Assembly (NCBI RefSeq): GCF_003693265.1
Contig: NZ_RDRE01000014.1
Coordinates: forward strand, 1-45,923
Reading direction: 5' to 3'
Length of the DNA: 45,923 nt
DNA from: Corynebacterium gottingense
GTDB lineage: Bacteria > Actinomycetota > Actinomycetes > Mycobacteriales > Mycobacteriaceae
Shown in pieces: positions 1 to 9,206 of the stretch. The notes beneath the pieces are model-generated. The model saw only the letters and a program-made list of their open reading frames with translations. It was not told the DNA's origin and did no database searches. The translations under genes and the position numbers were made by a program. Every line of letters starts with the position of its first letter. Position 1 is the stretch's first letter.

Positions 1-1511
1 ACGGCAACATCCACTTCCTCATTACGGACCGCTTTGAGGGGGAAGAGAACCTCACCCGCTACAACGGGTTCAACGATGATTTGGCCCGTTTGATCATCGG
101 CCGCCACGGCAACCTCAAAGCGGAGCATGGCACGGGGCGTGTGATGGCGCCGTTCGTGCGCCAACAGTTCGGCGACGAGCTGTACGAGGTGATGGTTGCG
201 CTCAAGCGCGCGGTGGATCCTCGCGGCACGATGAACCCGGGCGTGATCATCTCCGAGGATCCGGAGGAACACCTGCACAATATGAAGCTCAACCCCACCG
301 TGGAAGAAGCAGTGGATCGCTGTGTGGAGTGCGGGTTTTGCGAGCCCGTCTGCCCGTCGCGGGATGTGACCATGACGCCGCGCCAGCGCATCGTGGTGCG
401 CAGGGCGAGGGCCAAGGCGCTTGCCGACGGCGACTTGGACACCGTGCGCGAACTGGATAAGGCCTACGTGTACGAGGGCGAGCAGACGTGTGCTGCGGAT
501 TCCATGTGCGTAAGTGCGTGCCCGGTGGGCATTGATACCGGCAAGTTTGTGAAGTCTCTGCGCGAACAGCGCAACGGAAAGGTCGCGCAGGCGGGGTGGA
601 AAGCTGCAGCGAAGCAGTGGGACACCGTCACGGCGACCGCATCGAAGGCGCTGACCGGCGCGTACTTTCTGCCCGCGGGGTTGGTGCAGAAGGTCACGGA
701 TGTGGCCCGCGGCCTGATGAGTACTGAGCTCGTGCCGGGCTACCAGAAGCAGCTGGGGCGGGGAGGTGGGCGTCGACACGCATTGGGCCCCGTGGTTGGC
801 GACATGTATGCCAAGCCCACTGCCGTGTTCTTTCCAGCGTGCGTGAACGCCATGTTCGGTCCGGAGCGGGAAGGGCTTGGCGCGACCGCCGCGTTTGTGC
901 GTTTGGCGGAGCGGGCGGGGCTGTCACTGCTCGTCCCCGAACATGTGGATGGGCTGTGCTGCGGGACTCCGTGGGCGTCGAAAGGCATGTCCCAGGGACT
1001 CGGGGTCATGGGCGAGCGGGTACGCGAATCCCTGCTGCGCACCACCGATGGCGGGCGCCTGCCGGTTGTGGTGGACGCGTCATCGTGCGCGCACGGCGTG
1101 GCGGAACTCGCCGCCGAGGCTGGCATCGAGGTGCTCGACGCCGTGACCTTCATCGCCCGCGAGGCGCTGGACTCGCTCGAGGTGCGCGCGAAACTTGACT
1201 CGGTGACCCTGCACCCGACGTGCTCGACTGCGCACATGGGCACTATTGATGATCTGCGCGCCGTTGCAGAGGCCGCAGCCGAGGACGTGCACATCCCGGT
1301 GGACTGGGGGTGCTGCGGGTACGCAGGCGATCGCGGGATGCTGCACCCGGAACTGACGGCGTCGGCGACGAAAGCGGAGGCGACAACGGTGGCGGAGCTG
1401 GACTCGCGGTACCACGCGTCGTCGAATCGCACGTGCGAGCTCGGCATGACGCAGGCCACGGGCGAGCCGTACGTGCACGTGCTGGAACTGCTGGAGCGAG
1501 CCACGCGCTAG
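1..1511 (+). CDS. FAD/Fe-S 2-hydroxyacid oxidase (D-lactate dehydrogenase-like), C-terminal part
   Basis: Partial gene; its 5' end lies outside the window and the reading frame is entered at base 3. The visible part is the end of the FAD-oxidase C domain (HGTGRVMAPF), then two 4Fe-4S motifs (CVECGFCEPVCP and CAADSMCVSACPVG), then two CCG-type cysteine blocks (LCCGTPWASKG and WGCCGYAGDRG). This is the architecture of GlcD/GlcF-fused, membrane-associated oxidases that pass electrons from D-lactate or a related 2-hydroxyacid to the quinone pool. The substrate is not provable here. It is closely similar along its whole visible length to the next gene, so the two are a tandem duplication. All Fe-S cysteines are present, so this copy does not look decayed. 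The stop codon lies in a 16-bp perfect palindrome (1509-1524) without a T tract. Confidence 0.88.
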   Translation, partial: GNIHFLITDRFEGEENLTRYNGFNDDLARLIIGRHGNLKAEHGTGRVMAPFVRQQFGDELYEVMVALKRAVDPRGTMNPGVIISEDPEEHLHNMKLNPTVEEAVDRCVECGFCEPVCPSRDVTMTPRQRIVVRRARAKALADGDLDTVRELDKAYVYEGEQTCAADSMCVSACPVGIDTGKFVKSLREQRNGKVAQAGWKAAAKQWDTVTATASKALTGAYFLPAGLVQKVTDVARGLMSTELVPGYQKQLGRGGGRRHALGPVVGDMYAKPTAVFFPACVNAMFGPEREGLGATAAFVRLAERAGLSLLVPEHVDGLCCGTPWASKGMSQGLGVMGERVRESLLRTTDGGRLPVVVDASSCAHGVAELAAEAGIEVLDAVTFIAREALDSLEVRAKLDSVTLHPTCSTAHMGTIDDLRAVAEAAAEDVHIPVDWGCCGYAGDRGMLHPELTASATKAEATTVAELDSRYHASSNRTCELGMTQATGEPYVHVLELLERATR

Positions 1512-1577
1512 CCTGCGCAGGCTATCAGCGCGGGCTGGGGCGCAGTCTCCGAACATCATAAGCCTCCGACGTTCATA

Positions 1578-1589
1578 TGGTGTACACCA
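1578..1589. promoter_or_regulatory. Perfect palindrome TGGTGTACACCA, candidate GntR-type operator
   Basis: A 12-bp perfect palindrome lies 76 bp upstream of the second oxidase start. Its core GTGTACAC fits the GTNTANAC consensus of GntR/HutC-type regulators, and GntR-family proteins commonly control lactate or 2-hydroxyacid oxidase genes. No regulator gene is visible nearby. The role is inferred. Confidence 0.4.
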
Positions 1590-1652
1590 CTATCGGAAGG
1601 TAGCGTGACGTTCGGTATGTTTTAACATTAAATCTTTGCCCGCCACTCGGCG

Positions 1653-1658
1653 TAAAAT
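1653..1658 (+). promoter_or_regulatory. -10 box TAAAAT of a leaderless promoter
   Basis: TAAAAT ends 7 nt before ATG 1666, so transcription would begin at the A of the start codon. No Shine-Dalgarno sequence precedes this ATG, which agrees with a leaderless mRNA. This argues against the upstream TTG at 1636 as the start. Confidence 0.6.
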
Positions 1659-1665
1659 TGCGTGC

Positions 1666-4494
1666 ATGACTGCTACGATTCACGCCCCCAGCGCGCACCT
1701 CACCGACACCCTGCACCGCGAACTCGGCACTGACGAGACCGTCCACACCGAACTTGTGGATCGCATTAAGTACGCGCACGACGCCTCCCACTTCCTGTAC
1801 ACGCCGGATGCAGTGGTGGAGGCCCGCGATGCGTTCGACGTCGCCGCCGTATTCCGCGCCGGGCGCGCCTCGGGCACCCCGGTGGTGCTGCGCTCGGGCG
1901 GTACTTCGCTGTCGGGCCAGGGCGGAGGCAAGGGCCTGCTTGTCGACGTGCGCAAGCACTTCCGCGACGTCGAAGTCCTCGACCACGGTAACCGCGTGCG
2001 CGTGCAACCGGGCGCGACGGTGCGATCCGTCAACGCGCGCCTGAACCTCTACGGCCGTAAGTTGGGGCCGGACCCGGCGTCGGAAAGCGCGGCCACCCTG
2101 GGCGGCGTGATCGCGAACAACTCCGCGGGCATGGCCTGCGGCACCGAGTTCAACACCTACCGCACGCTGGAGTCCATGACCTTCGTGCTGCCGTCGGGCA
2201 CGGTGATCAACACCGCGGACGCAGACGCGAACAACCAGTTCCGTGCGCAGGAACCGGAGCTGTTCGACACGATCGTGCGCCTGCAGAAGCGTGTGCGCGA
2301 GAACCCGGAATCGGTGGCAAAGATTGAGCGCCACTTCTCGCTGAAGAACACCATGGGCTACGCAGTGAACGCCTTTTTGGACTTTGAGGACCCGATCAAG
2401 GTCTTCGAGCACCTGCTCATTGGCTCCGAGGGCACCCTGGCCTTTATCGCGGAGGCGGTGCTGCGCACGGTGCCGGTGCCGAAGGTGAAGACGACGTCGG
2501 TGGCGGTGTTTAAGAGCATTGATGCGGCAACGCGCAGCCTGCCTGACCTCTTCGCTTCCAAGGCGGCGACGCTGGAGTTGATGGACTCGCACTCCATCGA
2601 GGTGGGCCGCAGCTTCGCATCCGTGCCGCAGGAGATTACCGGCTTCGACGTGGACGGTCAGGCCGCGCTGCTGATTGAGTACCACGCTGATAATGAGGAA
2701 GAGCTCATCGCCCGCGAAAAGGAGGGCGCAGAGATTCTGCGCAACCTGGATCTGCAGAACCCGGCAGTGTTCTCAACAGACGCGGCGGCAGCGGCGAAGG
2801 CCTGGGCATTCCGCAAGGGCCTGTACGCCCAGGTGGCCGAGGCCCGCCCGTCGGGTACGACCGCGCTGCTGGAGGATGTCGTCGTTCCGGTCGGGGACCT
2901 GGCGGATACGTGCTCGGGCTTGCAGGTCATGTTCGACCAGTACGGCTACGACGATGCGGTGATTTTTGGACACGCCAAGGACGGCAACATCCACTTCCTT
3001 ATCACCGACCGTTTCGAGGGCGAGGAGAACCTCACCCGCTACAACGGCTTTAACGACGCACTCGTGGACCTGATCCTGGGCGCGGACGGCAACCTGAAGG
3101 CCGAGCACGGCACCGGACGCGTGATGGCGCCCTTCGTGCGCCGCCAGTACGGCGACGAGGTCTACGACGTCATGGTGCAGCTTAAGCGCGCGGTCGACCC
3201 GCACAACACGATGAACCCGGGCGTCATCATCACCGATGACCCGGAGGAGCACCTCCACAACATGAAGCTGTCCGCCACGGTCGAAGACGCCATCGACAGC
3301 TGCGTCGAGTGTGGCTACTGCGAGCCGGTGTGCCCGTCGCGCGACCTGACCATGACTCCGCGCCAGCGCATCGTCGTGCGCCGGGCCCGCGCGCAGGCGC
3401 TCCTCGACGGCGACATGGACACCGTCCAAGAGCTGGACAAGGCCTACCAGTACCAGGGCATTGACACGTGCGCGGTGGACTCGATGTGCGTCACCGCCTG
3501 CCCGGTGGGCATTGACACCGGCAAGTTCATCAAGTCCCTGCGCCGCGAGCAGGCCACGAAGCTGGAGAACGAGGGCTGGGCCGCGGCCGCGAAGGCATGG
3601 GCGCCGGCGAACAAGGTGGCCTCCGTCGCGCTGACCGGCGCGCACTACATGCCGACCGGCCTGGTGCAGAAGGTGACGGACGTCGCCCGCGCGCTGGTCG
3701 GCGAGGACACCGTTCCCGAGTACCGTCCCGAGCTGTCCAAGGGCGGCCGGACCCGCTCGAAGGCGTTCGGCGAGCGCATTGGCAGCAAGTTTGCGGAGCC
3801 GGTTGGCGTCTTCGTCCCGGCCTGCGTGAACTCCATGTTCGGCCCGCAGGGCGACGGCGTGGGCGCCTCGGAGGCGTTCGCTCGCCTGGTGGAACGCGCC
3901 GGGCTGGCGCTCATCGTCCCGGAGGAGATCGACGCGCTGTGCTGCGGCACCCCGTGGTCCTCCAAGGGCATGGCCAAGGGACACGACGTGATGGAGCAAC
4001 GCGCCCAGGAAGCGCTCATGGCAGCGACCGACGGCGGCCGGCTCCCCGTGGTCGTGGACGCGTCGTCGTGTACGCAGGGCTTCCAGGGCATGGCGGAGAA
4101 GGTCGGCATCACTGTCATCGACGCGATCGAGTTTGTGGGGCAGCATGTCGTCGACAAGCTCGATGTGTCCAGCAAGCTGGATTCGGTGACGCTGCACCCC
4201 ACCTGTTCCTCGACGCACCTGGGCATCAACGAGCAGCTGGTGGCAGTTGCGGAGCACGCGGCGGAGCACGTGCATGTGCCCGCGGACTGGAACTGCTGCG
4301 GCTACGCGGGCGACCGCGGCATGCTGCACCCGGAGCTGACCGAGTCGGCCACCAAGCGCGAGGCCCGCGAGGTGGAGCAGCTCGGCGCGCGGCACCACGC
4401 GTCGTCGAACCGCACCTGCGAGCTTGGCCTGACCAGCGCGACGGGCGAGGATTACCACCACGTCCTCGAGCTGCTGGAGCGCGTGAGCCGTTAG
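1666..4494 (+). CDS. FAD-binding and Fe-S-binding oxidase (D-lactate dehydrogenase-like), full length
   Basis: A 942-residue fused flavin/iron-sulfur oxidase. The PP-loop FAD-binding domain (RSGGTSLSGQ near residue 80) is followed by the FAD-oxidase C domain (VIFGHAKDGNIHF and HGTGRVM), a ferredoxin-like pair of 4Fe-4S motifs (CVECGYCEPVCP near 546, CAVDSMCVTACP near 602) and two CCG blocks (near 759 and 876). Family members oxidise D-lactate or other 2-hydroxyacids at the inner face of the membrane and deliver electrons to the respiratory chain. The start is set at ATG 1666 because of the 7-nt-spaced TAAAAT. An in-frame TTG at 1636 would lie upstream of that promoter. It is the downstream member of a tandem pair with the partial gene at 1-1511 but has its own promoter and a candidate operator at 1578-1589. 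The exact substrate is unproven. Confidence 0.9.
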   Translation: MTATIHAPSAHLTDTLHRELGTDETVHTELVDRIKYAHDASHFLYTPDAVVEARDAFDVAAVFRAGRASGTPVVLRSGGTSLSGQGGGKGLLVDVRKHFRDVEVLDHGNRVRVQPGATVRSVNARLNLYGRKLGPDPASESAATLGGVIANNSAGMACGTEFNTYRTLESMTFVLPSGTVINTADADANNQFRAQEPELFDTIVRLQKRVRENPESVAKIERHFSLKNTMGYAVNAFLDFEDPIKVFEHLLIGSEGTLAFIAEAVLRTVPVPKVKTTSVAVFKSIDAATRSLPDLFASKAATLELMDSHSIEVGRSFASVPQEITGFDVDGQAALLIEYHADNEEELIAREKEGAEILRNLDLQNPAVFSTDAAAAAKAWAFRKGLYAQVAEARPSGTTALLEDVVVPVGDLADTCSGLQVMFDQYGYDDAVIFGHAKDGNIHFLITDRFEGEENLTRYNGFNDALVDLILGADGNLKAEHGTGRVMAPFVRRQYGDEVYDVMVQLKRAVDPHNTMNPGVIITDDPEEHLHNMKLSATVEDAIDSCVECGYCEPVCPSRDLTMTPRQRIVVRRARAQALLDGDMDTVQELDKAYQYQGIDTCAVDSMCVTACPVGIDTGKFIKSLRREQATKLENEGWAAAAKAWAPANKVASVALTGAHYMPTGLVQKVTDVARALVGEDTVPEYRPELSKGGRTRSKAFGERIGSKFAEPVGVFVPACVNSMFGPQGDGVGASEAFARLVERAGLALIVPEEIDALCCGTPWSSKGMAKGHDVMEQRAQEALMAATDGGRLPVVVDASSCTQGFQGMAEKVGITVIDAIEFVGQHVVDKLDVSSKLDSVTLHPTCSSTHLGINEQLVAVAEHAAEHVHVPADWNCCGYAGDRGMLHPELTESATKREAREVEQLGARHHASSNRTCELGLTSATGEDYHHVLELLERVSR

Positions 4495-4512
4495 CTTATC
4501 GACGCCACTGTG

Positions 4513-4546
4513 ACCGGGGCCACACCATACCGGTGGCCGTGGTCTG
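4513..4546 (+). terminator. Possible weak terminator hairpin after the oxidase gene
   Basis: An imperfect inverted repeat (GACCGGGGCCAC paired with GTGGCCGTGGTC, two mismatches) lies just after the oxidase stop codon. There is no clear T tract, only an AT-rich stretch some 10 nt later, so termination is tentative. Confidence 0.3.
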
Positions 4547-4627
4547 GGAGCTGCCTTAATTTAGAGTGCGTCAACCTCAATGGCTGACTGTCAGTCATCT
4601 GAAACCCCGCATTGAAGGAGCTTCACC

Positions 4628-5413
4628 GTGATGCGTTCCCGTTCGCTCGCACTCGCCACCGCCGCAGCTGTTACTGTCTCTGGCATCCTCGTCCCCGCCG
4701 CTTCCGCTGAGCAGCGCGAGGTGACCAACGAGTACATCGCCGACAATTTCCACAGCCCGTTCACGCTGCCGGAGAAGACTCCGGAGGGCGTGATCCTGCA
4801 GGTGGGCGGCAACGAGAACGAGGCCATGCTCAACTGGGTGACCCAGAAGGGGATCACCGGCCAGTCTGTGCAGTTCGCGCCGGAGGGCACCGACGTGGCC
4901 AAGGGTGAGGTCGTGGCCGCTACCTCTAAGGACTCCGTCGTCTCCCTGACCGAGGGCAAGCTCAAGGACCCCGAGGTCGAGCCGGTGTTCAATTCGAAGT
5001 ACTACCAGTTCTTCGACTTCAAGACGGGCGAGCGCGACGAGGACACCAAGGAAAACTTCGACCAGACGGTCAAGGAAAAGACCATCCGCGATTACACCGC
5101 GCTGTGGAACCAGCAGGAGGTGCCCAACTACACCAACGTTGAGGTCACCCCGGAGGGTCTGAAGGTTTCCACGTTTGCGTACAACACCGGCGACCGCGTC
5201 GACGAGTTCACCCTGACCCGCGCTGCCGACGATGCAGGCCAGGCTGATCAGGGCAAGGGCGATCAGGACCCGCAGGAGGGCGGCTCCTCCGACAACACCC
5301 TGGCCATCGCGCTGGGCGTGCTGGCCGGCCTGCTCGCAATCCTGGGTGGCGGTGCCTGGGCCGCGCAGCAGGGCCTGATCCCGGGCGTGAACCTGGACAA
5401 CCTGCTCCCGTAA
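4628..5413 (+). CDS. Exported membrane-anchored protein resembling purple acid phosphatase flanking domains
   Basis: A 261-residue protein with a signal peptide (cleavage likely after ASA, residue 27) and a C-terminal transmembrane segment (about 223-246) after a charged Gly/Asp/Gln linker, so it is probably anchored outside the cell. Residues about 45-85 (GVILQVGGNENEAMLNWVTQ) look like the N-terminal Ig-like domain of purple acid phosphatases. Residues about 165-195 (LKVSTFAYNTGDRVDEFTLTR) look like the tail of the same proteins. The metallophosphoesterase core with its Asp/His/Asn metal ligands is absent, so it may be a non-catalytic remnant or a binding protein. The start is GTG 4628 or ATG 4631; GAAGGAG at 4614-4620 fits both. 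The similarity was judged by eye and could be coincidental. Confidence 0.6.
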   Translation: MMRSRSLALATAAAVTVSGILVPAASAEQREVTNEYIADNFHSPFTLPEKTPEGVILQVGGNENEAMLNWVTQKGITGQSVQFAPEGTDVAKGEVVAATSKDSVVSLTEGKLKDPEVEPVFNSKYYQFFDFKTGERDEDTKENFDQTVKEKTIRDYTALWNQQEVPNYTNVEVTPEGLKVSTFAYNTGDRVDEFTLTRAADDAGQADQGKGDQDPQEGGSSDNTLAIALGVLAGLLAILGGGAWAAQQGLIPGVNLDNLLP

Positions 5414-5417
5414 GGGG

Positions 5418-7487
5418 TTAGGCCAGCTCTACTCCGGCCACGCGCGCGATGGGGAGGCGGACGACCTTGTCGGTCGCCTCGTCGAGCAGGTCGGCCCGCC
5501 CCTCCCGCACCGAGAGCGGCAGCGCCGCGAGTTGGCGCTGCTCGCCGGCACCGGAGAAATAGGTCACGCGCACGTGGCGCCGGCCGCGCGCCGCAGCGCG
5601 CAGCACCTCTGCGGGGGCCTCCTTGTCGCTTGTCGACGCCACCTTCGCCCCCGCAGTCAGCGCCCCGACGAGCTGCTCCACGCGGCCCTCGTCGATCTGG
5701 TAGTCGCGCGCCAACGTTGCAGGTGTCGCGCGCACCAGCGCCGGTTCCGGGGCGAGGTCGATGGTGGCGCCGTCGGCGTCTTCGGCGGCCGGTTGCAGGC
5801 CGGCGTCGCGAAGCCGGGCGATCAGCTGCGGCAGCGGGAGCTGGGAGACGGCGACGGTGGGGGCGAGGATGCGCAGCGGCGCGTGCTGCGCGGCGGCCGC
5901 GAGCGCAGCCGGGTCCTCGCTGCGCAGGTAGCTCAGCGCGGAGCCTGCGCGGACGGCACCGTGGGTGCGCGCGACGTCGTCAAGCAAAAAGCCCAACCCC
6001 TGCGGAACCTCTCCGCGGGCGTGGGCCTCGAGCCATGCCTTGAGCTCCTCGGCGGTACGTCCGGCGTCGAGGGCGCGGCGCACGGAGGCGTCGCTGACGC
6101 GCCAAACGCTGGCCAGGCCGGGTGACTCGAGCTGGGCGAAGGATTCGAGCATGGACGCCATCGCCGGCGGGAGGGGGCCAGGCGCGAGGATGGTGAGGTC
6201 CGCCTGGGCGATGACGGCGTCGATTTCCGCGGGGACCAGCTCGCGGGTGGCCGCGGCGACGTCGCCGCGCGCGAGCAGAACCCGCAGCGGCGTGGACGGG
6301 GTGGGGGCGAGGGCGCCGAATGTGCGCGCCTCTTCGGCGAGCTGAGCGACGAATTCCGGGCGCAGCCCCGCGGTATCGAGCGGGGCGTGGAAGAGGAGCT
6401 GCTCCATGTCGCCGCCGTGGCGAGCGACGACCTCGCGGGTGCGCCGCAGGTCCGGCTGGCGCGACTCGGTGCTGAGCAGGCGGCCCTGGTCAAGACGCCA
6501 CGGGGAGGCGAGCCAGCCGGCGAGGAGGATCGCCCACTGGTCCGAGATCGGCGCGTCGAGCCAGCTCAACGCGTCCTTGGTGGCCGCGAGCGCGTTCGTG
6601 TCGTCCGCGCCGGTGCGGGAGTCGTCGACCGGGCCGCGCCCGATGAGGCCGGCGGCCTCGCCGACGGTGATGGTGAGGCCGGGGTCGAACCCGAGCTCCT
6701 TGGTCAGCGCAGCGAGGGTGCGCACGCCCACGGAGCCGTCCTTGTTCAGCGGCGCGGGTGTGCGCAGCAGGCGGGTGAGCAGCTGGCGCGCCTGTCGCAC
6801 GGCTTCCAGGCCCGCGGCGGTGGCGTCGCGGTCTACGGTCGTCTGGTCTGCCTCTGGCTCCGGCGGGGCGGTAAGCGGGTGGACGCGCGGGGTGCGCCCG
6901 CGGAAGGCGAGGAGGACAGGCTCGGGGAGACGGACGGAGTGCGCGTCCATGCGGACCAGGAGTCCGTCCGCGACGAGGCGGGCGGCGGGAGTAGTGGGGT
7001 CGGCGTCCGGCGCGGCGGCCTTGGACAAGCCGATGCCGCCGCCTGCGGCCAGCGACTCGATCACTTTGCGCTGGCGCGCATCGAGGGCCGCGAGCTTTGC
7101 GTCCAGGTCGGCCGGAGGGCGGTCGGCGACGCGCCAGGCCTGGGGCAGGGGAGCGACGGCGCCGGGGGCCACGCGCACCAGCTCGCCGGAGCCAGCAGCG
7201 CCGCCGTCGTAGACGAGCGCTGCGTCGCGCAGCCGGGTCGTGTCGCCGAAGGGGACGGGGTCGATGGGGGAGAGCTCGGCACCGGCGTCGACAAGCGATT
7301 GCAACGTGGCGAGGTCTGCGGCGTTGAGCGCGCGCAGCGCACGGGCAGTGGAGGCGGGCTGCGTGAGGCGCGTGGCCAGCGACGCCAGCGAGGACGGAGG
7401 CGGGAAGAACGCGTCCGGGCGCAGGGCGATGAGGCGGCGTAGGGCGTCGGGGGTGAGCTGGTTGAGCGCGTCGGCGAAGTCAGTCAT
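5418..7487 (-). CDS. Helicase-associated (XPB/Ssl2 N-domain-like) protein without ATPase motifs
   Basis: A 689-residue Ala/Leu-rich protein beginning MTDFADALNQLTPDALRRLIALRPD. It resembles the actinobacterial helicase-conserved C-terminal domain family (such as M. tuberculosis Rv0862c), which is usually encoded next to an XPB-type helicase. No Walker A or DEAD/DEAH motif is visible, so it is not itself a helicase. A DNA-binding or partner role in repair is inferred from the family. ATG 7487 is chosen over upstream starts because the reading frame beyond it crosses the divergent gene's promoter and coding sequence. The stop lies 5 bp from that of the convergent surface-protein gene. Confidence 0.72.
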   Translation of the reverse strand: MTDFADALNQLTPDALRRLIALRPDAFFPPPSSLASLATRLTQPASTARALRALNAADLATLQSLVDAGAELSPIDPVPFGDTTRLRDAALVYDGGAAGSGELVRVAPGAVAPLPQAWRVADRPPADLDAKLAALDARQRKVIESLAAGGGIGLSKAAAPDADPTTPAARLVADGLLVRMDAHSVRLPEPVLLAFRGRTPRVHPLTAPPEPEADQTTVDRDATAAGLEAVRQARQLLTRLLRTPAPLNKDGSVGVRTLAALTKELGFDPGLTITVGEAAGLIGRGPVDDSRTGADDTNALAATKDALSWLDAPISDQWAILLAGWLASPWRLDQGRLLSTESRQPDLRRTREVVARHGGDMEQLLFHAPLDTAGLRPEFVAQLAEEARTFGALAPTPSTPLRVLLARGDVAAATRELVPAEIDAVIAQADLTILAPGPLPPAMASMLESFAQLESPGLASVWRVSDASVRRALDAGRTAEELKAWLEAHARGEVPQGLGFLLDDVARTHGAVRAGSALSYLRSEDPAALAAAAQHAPLRILAPTVAVSQLPLPQLIARLRDAGLQPAAEDADGATIDLAPEPALVRATPATLARDYQIDEGRVEQLVGALTAGAKVASTSDKEAPAEVLRAAARGRRHVRVTYFSGAGEQRQLAALPLSVREGRADLLDEATDKVVRLPIARVAGVELA

Positions 7488-7554
7488 GTCGGGGTACAAG
7501 CTTAGTGGGTGACTTTGCGTGCGTTTTGACCACGGACGTGACAGAATAAGGGGC

Positions 7555-7749
7555 ATGGCTAAAGATGTAGAGAAGATCGGTCGCGCAAACCCGGCGTGGC
7601 CTGAGCACACCCCAGGTAATGGTCACCCCGTGACGGAGATTTCCTCGAAGATCGCCGGCGCTTCCAGCCCCTTCGGCAACGAGCTCGTGCTGCCGATGCC
7701 GGCTGAGGAAACCGGTTACGTGCACCCGACCACGCGCATCAACCGCTAG
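7555..7749 (+). CDS. Small conserved-looking hypothetical protein (64 aa)
   Basis: A 64-residue protein starting MAKDVEKIGRANPAWPEHTP and ending VHPTTRINR. It has no membrane segment or cysteines, and I do not recognise its function. The start is ATG 7555: an extended -10 (TGA followed by CAGAAT, 7542-7547) ends 7 nt upstream, indicating a leaderless transcript. It diverges from the helicase-associated gene and converges on rpf, with a strong shared terminator between them. Confidence 0.6.
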   Translation: MAKDVEKIGRANPAWPEHTPGNGHPVTEISSKIAGASSPFGNELVLPMPAEETGYVHPTTRINR

Positions 7750-7766
7750 CGCGCCCGCGGCACGAA

Positions 7767-7810
7767 AAAGCGCCTCCCCGGTTCCCAACAGGGATCCGCG
7801 GAGGCGCTTT
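7767..7810. terminator. Bidirectional intrinsic terminator between the 64-aa gene and rpf
   Basis: A perfect 11-bp stem, AAAGCGCCTCC (7767-7777) with GGAGGCGCTTT (7800-7810), is flanked by A's on the left and T's on the right. It can therefore terminate transcription from both convergent genes. Confidence 0.8.
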
Positions 7811-7833
7811 GCTGTGCGCTGCACAGCCGCCGT

Positions 7834-8574
<741 letters not shown>

Positions 8575-8679
8575 TTATAACGATTGAGTCACGCAATGGG
8601 CACGAAACGGGTGTCGGTGAGGCGTAGCGTCGACGAAAGCGGACCCGAAATCGCTGCTCACGGCGTTGCAGAAATATTC

Positions 8680-8695
8680 AGTGAGTTACGCCACA
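8680..8695. promoter_or_regulatory. GlxR-like site between rpf and csp
   Basis: AGTGA-N6-CCACA differs at one position in each half from the GlxR/Crp-type consensus TGTGA-N6-TCACA. Corynebacterial rpf genes are known targets of GlxR, so the position fits, but two mismatches make this tentative. Confidence 0.4.
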
Positions 8696-8801
8696 GTGGT
8701 GCGGTTTGGAAGCGGGAGGAGGTGGATGGGTACGATCACCTCTTTCGTTAAGGTGAAGGGAACGCCCTTACGGGCACGATACGAGTAAAGGAAGATGCAT
8801 T

Positions 8802-9185
8802 ATGCCTATCGGAAAGGTGAAGTGGTTCGACGCCGACAAGGGCTTCGGCTTCGCATCCAACCCGGGTGAAGAGGACGTCTTTATTGGCAAGTCCGTGCTT
8901 CCCGACGGCGTCGAGGAGCTCGTCCCCGGCCAGCGCATCGAGTTCGATTTCGCGGCCGGGCGCAAGGGCCCGCAGGCGCTACGGGTGAAGGTACTGGAGA
9001 CGCCGAAGCGCCGCCCCGTGCACAAGCACACCCCGGAGCAGCTGGGAAGCATGCTCGCGGACGTGATGACCATGATTGAGACCGAGGTCCAGCCGGCGCT
9101 GACCAACGGCCGCTACCCGGACCGCAAAGAATCCCGCCAGGTGGCGGACATCCTGCGCGCCGTGGCCCGCGAGCTCGACGCGTAG
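8802..9185 (+). CDS. cspB: Cold-shock protein with C-terminal extension
   Basis: A 127-residue protein. Residues 1-67 form a cold-shock domain with RNP1 (KGFGFAS) and RNP2 (DVFIGKS), which bind single-stranded RNA or DNA as an RNA chaperone. The remaining 60 residues (HKHTPEQLGSMLADVMTMIETEVQPAL and onward) are a helical extension typical of the longer actinobacterial form (M. tuberculosis CspB type). The start ATG 8802 has AAGGAAG about 8 nt upstream. It diverges from rpf. Confidence 0.9.
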   Translation: MPIGKVKWFDADKGFGFASNPGEEDVFIGKSVLPDGVEELVPGQRIEFDFAAGRKGPQALRVKVLETPKRRPVHKHTPEQLGSMLADVMTMIETEVQPALTNGRYPDRKESRQVADILRAVARELDA

Positions 9186-9206
9186 CGGGGCATTGCTTAT
9201 CGACGC

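Noticed and set aside
1509..1524. Perfect 16-bp palindrome at the first oxidase stop as an intrinsic terminator
   Set aside because: No loop of normal size and no T tract; could be chance or a protein site.
7487..7610. Upstream extension of the helicase-associated protein by 41 residues
   Set aside because: The extension overlaps the promoter and coding sequence of the divergent 64-residue gene and shows no conserved-looking sequence.
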